Shown here: positions 50,301 to 59,300 of the stretch, one piece after another
How positions within the stretch are numbered: the stretch's first letter is position 1
Layout: every line of letters starts with the position of its first letter
From: Echinarachnius parma
Taxonomy: Eukaryota > Echinodermata > Echinoidea > Clypeasteroida > Echinarachniidae
Direction: 5' to 3'
Assembly (NCBI GenBank): GCA_037951105.1
Contig: JBAMJV010007743.1
Location: forward strand, 62,001 to 126,000
DNA: 64,000 nt
Translations under genes and position numbers: made by a program
The notes under the pieces: generated by a model
Told to the model about the DNA's origin: nothing
Databases searched by the model: none
Seen by the model: the letters and a program-made list of their open reading frames with translations, nothing else

Positions 50301-53300
50301 AAAGTACATTTTATAAAGACAAATAATTCATTCATTACACTGAAATAATCGGAAACGTTAGCATAAAAAGATAAACATTCATGGTACTACTATAAAATCA
50401 TTTAAAGTGGAGAATGAATCTGGCATTTGAGTAATTACTTGGGGTTGATATTTATATTAAATATGATATCACGATTATTGAATATAGCAACAAAATTAAT
50501 AGAGTAATAAAATAAGTAATTCATGAATTCATGTGTAAATCTCGAGTCCATTAAATAAAAAGTACAGTTTAAACACATTTTTGGATATTGTATTATAGTC
50601 CTTAAAAGTTTAAAATAGTGGCGATATTCTAAAACAATGTGAGTATCAAAGGTCGGATGTGTGTACTTAGCTGGGTATACTTACGAGTCGTGTTAAAAGA
50701 AACAAACAACTTGTCAAGACTGTCAAGTCTGGAAGCACGCATCCGTATGGAAAAACCTGGTCGTTGATTTGAACCATCACTGCTGAAAATTATTTTGAAA
50801 GAGGAAGCCTTCGGAGTAAGCTCATCTTCCAATATACCATTATTGCGAAGACCACTGACTTTTTTCCACTTGGTACAGAAGTCACCGTCGACTGAAAACT
50901 TGTCCGCACCGTCCCCAAAGAAGAGAAAATCTTGGCCTAGTATTGTTTTGAAGCGCTCTACGTTGACCATTACAGACAGTCCATCGGGAACTCGCATGTC
51001 CCATAACTGGAAAGCATTGTTTGGATAGGTGTTTGGGTGGTCTGTCGTATTAAGGTAAAAGTCCTCTCCATCCTTCAACAGTGTAATATCTGTAATAAAA
51101 GAAAGGATTTAGCTTCTAAAGAAGATTATGCTAGGATTTAAAATTTAGGCCCTTTATTAACTCTCAAAAAAAGAAAAAAAGAAGAGAAATTTTGCCGAAA
51201 GTTTAGCACAGTTACGTGAAAGTCCAATGATTCCGCTTCTCACTATGTAACTACAATGTGAAGGGTCAACAAGACCGTAGCAAAGAAAACATTCCACCCC
51301 ATTTATGGAGGAAATACGTCATTTACACATGATTGAAACATATTTATATTATAACATGTGCAGAACATAGTTTGACATTGTTTAGAAGAAAATCTTGAAG
51401 TTGTATACAAAAATCAACGCGTTACAAATATTATGAATGTTGCATAATTTACTGATGATTGTAGCTGTTTTGTTGTGAGCGAGATACTTAATTGGTTTTA
51501 AACATATTTATATTGGCTATTTCATCATAGAATGATAATCATACAAACTAAAAAAATGGAAAATATGTATTTTCTTTTCTAGTATGTGTTGACTTCGGCA
51601 TGCTCTATGATTATGTACTATTGAAATCATTGTGGTTATTGCATACTTGCTACACGAGTTGAGGTGATATTGACTGCAAAATGTCGACTCGACTGGACAT
51701 GTGAACCACAATCCGACACCCGTAACCACGCAGCATTTGATAAGGACGAGACATCACTTGGTAGGTCGTCTCGATAGAACCGAACCAAGCGTGAGTTTTC
51801 TTCGGTGGACTGACCATCTCCAATATCCAAATAGCACCAGGCGAAATGGAAGGAACTAAATTTGAATATAACTCGTTTGTCTTCCGATGTACTGAATGTC
51901 CACCATGGTGTGCGATCTCCAGCCTGATAAGCGTTGTCCAGGTCACGTGTCGTCACGTTAATGGTATCATCATCTCCGAGGAAATAGTGATCTGCATAAC
52001 AGTGTGATTGAAAGATTCACATCAATATATATAATGATATCATCACCTCCGAGGAAAAAGTGATCTGCAGGACAGTGATTGGAAGATTCAAATCAATGTG
52101 TATAAATATCAAATTTATTTAATTTTAGTTTTGTTTTGTTATAATGTTTTAAATTATATGTTTAATGAATGAATTAACAACTAAGAGTAACACAATGTTA
52201 AAGACAGAATAAACTCTGTTTGATCAAAATCAGTTAAGAAACGGCTGAAATATCCATAGAAATATTACATTGGAATACATACGGGGGTGCAACAGTAAGT
52301 AAATATTTAATTAAAAGAAAATATCTATTAATCCTACACACGTTTGAACATATGTGCGCTGGTTTGTATTGTATATGACCGGGGTAATAATATCGTTGTA
52401 AAGTGCTTAGAAATGATTATCAATCACATTAGGCGCTATATAAATCGAGGTTATTATTATTATTATTATCATTATTATATGAAGAGCTCGTTTCCAAAAG
52501 AGGTAAGGTCCATTTTCCATCAAAATTAATTTTTGATTAGCTTAATCTATATATTTTGAGCAGCTCTATCCGGTAAAGCTAACATAAAACTCAAATTCAT
52601 ACTGGAAAGTTGTTTAAAAAAAAAGAAAAAAAAAGTTAATAAAAAAAACAACAGAAGGTGCTGGGATTTTTTAATAGAGTTATTTTACAATCCTATTATG
52701 ATGCTCTTTCATGTAATAGAATTTTATATCCTCTCAACATTGCTAACTATGAGAAATAAAAACCCTCCTTTTCTCAAAACTTACAAAAGTGGACCTAACC
52801 TTTTTAGGAAACGAACTCTTCATATACATAAGTACCTTTAAAATTGTTTTTGTATGAAATTTGGATTGGATAATTATTTTTAATAATCAAACATCACATT
52901 CACATTTTTTTATTGAAAAAATGGTTGATACGTGAAGGTGTCTGGAGGGTAATCCCCCACTTGGTCTAAACCCGCTTCGTCTAATACCCACTTCGTCTAA
53001 TCCTACATGGTCTAAACCCATTTCGTCTACAACCACTTGGTCCATTAGCCGGTTCGTCCAATAACCATTTGGGCTAAACCCTTATTGTCTAATATCCACT
53101 TGGTCCAAACCCACTTAGTCTAATGCCATTTCGTCTAATCACCAGATTGTCTAATATTCGATTCGTCTAATATCACTTCGACTATTTACCAGTTCGTCTA
53201 ATACCACTACGTCTAATACCCATTTGGGCTACACCCACTTCGGCTATATCCAGATGGGCAGTTCATCACTTGGTCTAATCACCATTTCATCAACTTCCCG

Positions 53301-56300
53301 TTTGGTCTAATTGACAGTTGGGCTACTCCCACTTGGGCTAATGTCCCACTTGGGCTAATGACCACATGGTCTAATGCCCATTTAGTCTAATGACCATTTG
53401 GTCTAAAGGTCTAATGTTACGTTGGTGTAAAGTTTGATATGATAATTGTAGTTCAGTGTCAGTAATAGTGTCCACTAAGTTCAACAGTTCAACAGGGGCC
53501 GCGGAAAGGTTTTGAAAGAAGAGGGCTGACCACATTTCAATTGTTATATAGTGTGTTATTTTATGTTTATGTATTTTTTTTTCCCGCGGCCCCTGTTCAA
53601 GTAGTGTCTTAACCCATGTTAGATCCTATATAGGTGCCAAGTCGCTGCCGGTGTTGAAGTCTGGAGAACGTAGGTACTACCAAGAGGGAAAAGAATGGAA
53701 ACCTGGCGTAGTGACAACTCAAGATTCAACGCCCCGCTCGTACCACATCCAGAGTGAGAAAGGTGGGCGGTATCGCCGGAACAGACATCATCTAAAGAAG
53801 CGTCGCGCACCTGAAGGTAACATCCATGTTCCAGTAAACGAGGAAACGGAGTTCCCAGAAGCGTGCTGGAGTGAGGTGAAGCCGCCCTCGCAAGAACGTG
53901 ACAGGCGCTACCCACTTCGACGTCTACTCTCAGACCCCCGGATAGATTAGATTTGTGATAGAGATGAATACCATTTAGGGCAGAATAATCCCTTGGTATC
54001 ATCTAGGCGTTGGGTAGTCCACCCTGGCACTAGCACGTTAAACCATTTTGCATAAGGTAAATGTCGGTCTTATACATAGGGGATGACAACCGTACGAAAG
54101 GGGCAGAATAATCCCCTGGTTCCATCTTCTGGGTGTCGGGTAGTCTACCCTGACACTCAAGTTTGTAATTTACCAGTATTTATTATTGTTATGCCAGAGT
54201 TACACATGGCATTTCGCCTACTTGTATTATATTACAACACCAACGATGGATCAACATCGGTAACTCAAAGTGAAATGGAGGTTGGACAATCTCGTTAGAG
54301 CAACGTTGGATCGACATCGGTAACCCACAGTGAAACGTTCGTTAATCCAACGAGAATCCAACATTTCACATCTGTTGTTCACTACATGTAGCTGTTATGT
54401 TAGAAAAGGTAATTTTTTTACTCGTAGCACAGGTGGTCAAAACCCCCTTGCATAATAAAAGGATTTAAAATTAGCTGCTGAAAGCAGGATGTATGCCATC
54501 GTTGGATCAACGTTGGTTCAACGTTGGATGAACGTTGGTTATTATTCATGAATATTCATGAGTGGTTATCATTGACTGCAAAAAGCATTAATAATCATGT
54601 TATTTGATTGTTCAGAATGAATCCAATGTTATTATTTACTCATTATTTGAAATATATGTAAGTTATTTATCTACAAAAACATTCTAAAGGTTTGTTTCCA
54701 TGATGTATTTGTGTAAATTCTTAAAACTTTATCCAAACATTCAACTTTATCGAAATACCAACCATCAAACAAATATTAACACAGAAGCTAGGTTATATAA
54801 ACCTGAGTGGATGATGTAGATGTAGTGAGTGTAGGAATAGGAATAGGACTATATGGATAGGAATAGGACTAGGAATAGGGTTAGGGTTAGTCTTAGGTAA
54901 AGGGAAAGCTAGGATAGGATGTTCTAGATATCACCAATAGGCGTGTCATATGAATATTAATTTAATTTTTTTAGTACGGTGAGACGTTGGTCCAATGTTG
55001 GACCAACGTTGGATCAACGTTGGACCAACGTTGGAGAAATGTTGGTGAATTACGCTGGACCAACGTTGGATGCTTGTTGGAGACATGTTGGATGCTTGTT
55101 GGAGACATGTTGGATGCTTGTTGGATGAGTGTTGGAGACATGTTGGATGCTTGTTGGAAATATGGTGGATGCTTGTTGGACACATGTTGCTTTGACGTTG
55201 GATCAACGTTTGCGTACGCCCAACCAACGCTGCTCCAACGTTGGCGAATACAAAATACCAACCTTGGATCAACGTTGGAAAAGCGTTGGTCCAACGTTGA
55301 CAAATGACAACTTTCCAACGATGGACCAACGTTGATCCAACGTTGGTATTTTGTTTTCGCCAACGTTGGAGCAGCGTTGTTTGGGCGTACGCAAGCAACG
55401 TTGGTCCAATGTTGCCGGACAACGTTGGACCAACGTTGCCGAAAAAATTGGACAACGTTGGTCCAACGTTGGACCAACGTTGGCTTGCTACCTGGGATGC
55501 ACCCGTAAGAAACTAGACAAGTTAAAATTACCACTAAATAACGAGTGTAATACAGTTATATTGTGTGAACGCATAATGTTACCCTATAATTTATAAATGT
55601 GTGTGAAATACCTTAATATTAACCTGTGAATCATGTTTGCTCCTCTCTGTAGTCAAACGAACCCTGCTAGCAGACAACGTTTTTTGTGCGTGCCAAATGT
55701 TGCTTATGAAACTTGTTTGATAAATTGTCTTTATTTAAGCATTAAATCTTAAACAGTGACAAGCTTAATATTGCCATTGGAAGATACTTGCCAAAGTATT
55801 TTCTCTTCTTTTTCTATTGAGACTGTTGTAGATATTTGTAAGACTATTGATGCCTTGAAATGCCGCGTGTGCTACTTCCGGGGAGGGGGGGGGGGGGGGG
55901 TATACCGCTTTGTTTTGACAAACGAGATGATTACTTGTAGTTGTACGAGATTGCAATTCCACATTAAAGGGATCTAGTAACTTTGTTAACATGTGCAAAA
56001 AGTGATGAATGGTTGATGCAATGTATATTGTTGTTATCTCATATGTCCACAGGGTATTGTGTGAAAAGTTCAAGTCAAATGGACATTGTATGGCCAAGTA
56101 ATGAGCGAAAATGCAAAGTGATATTCAGTAACTCACTGCACTCACTTTGTACACAGAAGAAAAACTCGCCCAGAGTTTTTCTTTTCTGAATACTTCAATC
56201 ATACATATCTTTGTAACGAAAGGGAAATTTGAAAAACCGAAACCTGTCCCGTGATTTTATTGTTAATACGAATACAACAAGGTATAAGGGAACCGCTAGA

Positions 56301-59300
56301 ATTAGAATTTATTTTGAGGATTTGGACAATGTTACTAATGTTATGTAGTGGTTGTATCAAACACCCTCCCCCTTCTTAGTAAAAGTACCAGTACCCTCAC
56401 ACGCCCCTTCTAGATAATATCTTTATTCTATTGACCCTCTGAATCCTACCCACTGTTGTTTTATAATCAATGTTATCTCCCAAGTTGGTAAGTGTGCCGT
56501 CACACTATAGCCACGCTCTGTCTGCGTTCTCGTACTTATAAAACAAACCAACATTTTTTCCAAAGCGCAGGGGAAACGCCGACAAATCGAGCGATTAATG
56601 ACACGATGGTGGCTCGTTCCCGCTCTTGCCACGACCTGAACACGCTCTGCGTACGCTTTGGCCACGCTTTCCGAGCTATTCACTGTGCACGCTTGGTGTA
56701 TCTTTAACAATAGCTCATAACAATGAGACGAGGTCATTTGCTCTACGCTCTGTCTGCGTTCTCGTACTTACAACAAAAAAAAAAACATTTTTTTCAAAGC
56801 GCAGGGGAAACACGATCTCCATGCACACGCTCTGTGCGATCCAATACCATGTACGAATGTAGTTGAACACACTCAGTGCGTTTCACGAGGTTGGGTGGAG
56901 GGAATGGGGAGGGTTATTATTGTTGACTATCATTGGTAGTAGTAGTAGTGGTAGTAGTGGTAGTAGTGGTAGTAGTGGTAGTGGTAGTGGTAGTGGTGGT
57001 GGTGGCAGTGGTGGCAGTGGTGGCAGTGGTGGCAGTGGTGGCAGTGGTGGCAGTGGTGGCAGTAGTGGTAGTAGTGGTAGTAGTGGTAGTAGTGGTAGTA
57101 GTGGTAGTAGTGGTAGTAGTGGTAGTGGTAGTGGTAGTGGTGGTGGTGGCAGTGGTGGTAGTGGTGGTAGTAGTGGTAGTAGTGGTAGTAGTGATAGTAG
57201 TGGTAGTAGTGGTAGTAGTGGTAGTGGTGGTAGTAGTGGTAGATTTTGGACAAAACAATCATATATTTGCGGGAAATATGTGTTCATAATGCATACATAG
57301 GGTGTGCGTATGTCCCCATTCATTGGAGCCTCATATAATTTGTATACATGCCGCCATGCCACGTTTTAGCCAGAAATTGAGTTTCCCCCAAATGTACATT
57401 ATTTTTGCCCGGACATGCCATTTTAAATTGTGATATCATTTTACCTATAGTTGAAACGTGTCAAACTTCGCAATCTATAGCGTCCACTAGCAGAAGTGCT
57501 GGAATAGATCTGCAAGAATGTCTTTTGTTCAACTTGGGAATGAATGAGAAGATTATGACACTTGTGTGAAAAGATATCCTCCCATGCATGGACATACAAT
57601 AGCCCCTGAACAAAGAGTAGGACGCCGAAGCCCCAAGTTTGTTTTTCAACATGTCCAAAGCGAACGCCGAGCTAGCTACGTCCTGCTCTTTTGTTCATCG
57701 AGCTATTCATGGAAGGATATCTATTGACGCATGTGAGATAATCTTCCCATTCATTGCCCACTGCGTTGCCAATTTGCTAATTTAACTTGGTCGCCGCGGG
57801 AGCGGCGCCAGAGCGGCCGAGAAAAGTGTACGATCTAAACAATAGCGAACAATGAACGCCGCTCTCCACACGACCTCAACACGCTCTCCCCACGTCCTCC
57901 CCACGCTTCCAATTTTATGAATGGGGATTAGGAGCGGCGCTAGGTCGGCGCGAGAGCGTAGCTAATGTGACGGGGGTATAAGATTCGACTTCCTTCCAAA
58001 AGCCCCCTGGTTCAGATCTTATCTTGTTTATAAACCTGACTGCCCCTTCCATCAATAACAACCTCTGATGTTGCCGCTTCCTCTCTATCATGAGAAACCT
58101 TTAGCCCCTACTCCGGAACACTGGTATAAACAAATGAGGTTTCCTCTTTGGTAGATAAGATGACATGTGTTTGGATTAAGAAGAAACAGAGAGTCCTTCT
58201 CATCTCTCTGAAGAATACGATATATATTGATGTGTACCCCTGGTAACAGGAGGAAAAACTAGCTGAGACCTTCACTGAGCTATTACATGTGCTTATTTCT
58301 TCTGGCTACTTATTATATACCATTCTACTGTTTCATGTGAGAACCGTTTGAATACTCTAAAGTTTAGAGTATGAATAAATAATACATATTACTCCGGGAA
58401 AAAAAAAAAAAAAAAAAAATCACCACAAAGGTTCTTTAGACAATTGTATACAATGTAGCTATCATCATTCCATGAGATAATGTCATCTCATTTAAAATTG
58501 ATGAGATATGTCAGTTTCAGGTGAACTGTTCAAGTTGATAATAAGTGCCTTAATTCATTATGTTTCTAATGTTCAAGGTTTGAGATATGAAGATTTGAGT
58601 TTTAGATTTACTTTAAGTTACTGAATGTTGATAGGTTTATTTTTTTGGCTTGATAAGCCAATACAATATGTGTTAATGGACGACATTATATCGTATTACA
58701 TCAATTTGATGACTTAGACAGGTTGAATTATCCTGCCTTACGATATGTGATAAGTTTGAATGCACTTGTTCATTATGTTCATCGATTTAACATGATTGCA
58801 TAAATGCAACATACAAAACAGGATAGGTTTGATAGTTTGTTAATTCTATGTTGATACTTCATTTGGAGTACACCGATCAGAGCCTTTTAACATAGACTGC
58901 TGTCAACACCTTGAGCGCTCATGTTAATTTGTTTTGCTTTATACTTGGCTATTGCGTTGATATGATGCTTTGGATTATTAGCATTTACACGTAACTTGGT
59001 TATAGTTACGATTGTATGGAATTTTTCATAACATAACAAGCATTAGGATTACTTGTTTGTCCTTGTTAAAGGAATATAGAATGATGAAAAGTATTGTTAG
59101 TATGTTTTTTTTGTTTCACACATTACAGTGTATTGCCACTTTTTATGTGGTTGATGAACATTTATATTTCTGTTTGTGTTATTAGTGCAAAAGTCTGCAC
59201 GTTACTTTTGAAGTTATAATTTGTTAACCTGAACAGTGCATAAGTCTGCATGAATGTTCATAATTATTAAGTGTATAAGTCTACACTAGTTTGTTTTTTG

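Noticed and set aside
54946-55534. Two overlapping frames of 169 and 187 aa
   Set aside because: They are translations of the CAACGTTGG array in different phases; both strands stay open.
56863-57362. Ser/Gly, Val, Thr and Pro/Leu-rich frames
   Set aside because: Trinucleotide array inside a transposon; open in nearly all frames.
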